The translations under genes and the position numbers were made by a program. Below, in pieces: positions 5,745-5,882 of a stretch of 5,882 nt of DNA (the stretch's first letter is position 1; each line of letters opens with the position of its first letter). The notes beneath the pieces are model-generated. The model was not told where the DNA came from. It ran no database searches and was given only the letters and a program-made list of their open reading frames with translations. The stretch is from JBLKSS01 sp047607725 (lineage in GTDB: Bacteria; Pseudomonadota; Gammaproteobacteria; Enterobacterales; Enterobacteriaceae), in the NCBI RefSeq assembly GCF_047607725.1, contig NZ_JBLKSS010000206.1, forward strand, positions 1 through 5,882. The letters are read 5' to 3'.

Positions 5745-5882
5745 GTAAGCGCCCCGTGGAGGACGTCTTGAATTATTGGTGGGTTTGTTGTATGGCCCGG
5801 TAAGAATATGTTCCACTACGATGCCTAGTGAACCCGCATCCTATAAGGGACGGCTGTCAGATCATGGATAATCCGGCGATGA
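5745..5882 (+). mobile_element. End of an insertion sequence, right copy (partial)
   Basis: Bases 5745-5881 match the reverse complement of 1-137 without a mismatch; base 5882 has no partner in the window. The terminus GTAAGCGCCCC begins at 5745 and the element continues rightward beyond the window. The adjoining base differs between copies (G here, T at the other junction), which fixes the element end at GTAAGC. An ATG at 5864-5866 opens a frame leaving the window and may start the first element gene; its nearest purine-rich site (AAGGGA, 5845-5850) is rather far upstream. The flanking 8 bp differ from those beside the left copy, so these are not the two sides of one target duplication. Confidence 0.8.

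Noticed and set aside
5708..5803. Plus-strand frame from ATG 5708 running into the IS
   Set aside because: Short, no ribosome binding site, formed by the insertion junction, and it overlaps the more protein-like minus-strand remnant.
1..5882. CRISPR arrays, tRNA or rRNA genes, toxin-antitoxin, defence or biosynthetic systems
   Set aside because: No regularly spaced repeats, cloverleaf-like elements or rRNA sequence were seen, and no coding frame resembles such systems.

Overview
The window looks like a decaying stretch of an enterobacterial chromosome, most likely from a Sodalis-type insect symbiont. The recognisable genes (ghrB, avtA, ibpB, ibpA, yidQ) are all close to E. coli or Yersinia versions. 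Four of the five carry clear inactivating lesions, and insertion sequence ends bound both sides. I infer Sodalis, with Candidatus Sodalis pierantonius-like genome erosion as the best guess, from this mix of dense fresh pseudogenes and IS copies. No marker in the window proves it.

Layout. Positions 1-137 and 5745-5881 are perfect 137-bp inverted copies of one mobile element end, each running out of the window. The left copy has removed the start of ghrB (138-1100, +), which also carries a frameshift. Next comes an intact AI-2E/PerM-family membrane protein gene (1322-2323, +). avtA (2479-3734, +) follows, broken by a start-proximal frameshift, a TAG stop and a pair of compensating frameshifts. 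A strong intrinsic terminator (3745-3774) points leftward and closes the heat-shock operon ibpA-ibpB. That operon is read leftward from a sigma-32-type promoter near 4994-5022. ibpA is intact; ibpB is frameshifted. Both keep ROSE-like RNA thermometers over their ribosome binding sites. Divergent yidQ (5195-5533, +) is interrupted by a 12-bp tandem duplication that creates a stop in its signal peptide. A 43-codon C-terminal scrap of an unidentified leftward gene (5614-5744) is cut by the right-hand element copy.

How it works together. What probably still functions is small: a membrane transporter-like protein and the heat-induced small heat-shock protein IbpA. The metabolic enzymes (glyoxylate/hydroxypyruvate reductase, valine-pyruvate aminotransferase), the IbpB partner and the YidQ lipoprotein appear lost by single small events, and much of their sequence is still well preserved, so the losses look recent.

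I found no new defence or biosynthetic system here. The noteworthy signals are the inverted IS pair, the record of separate pseudogene lesions, and an apparently intact RNA thermometer left in front of a dead ibpB frame.
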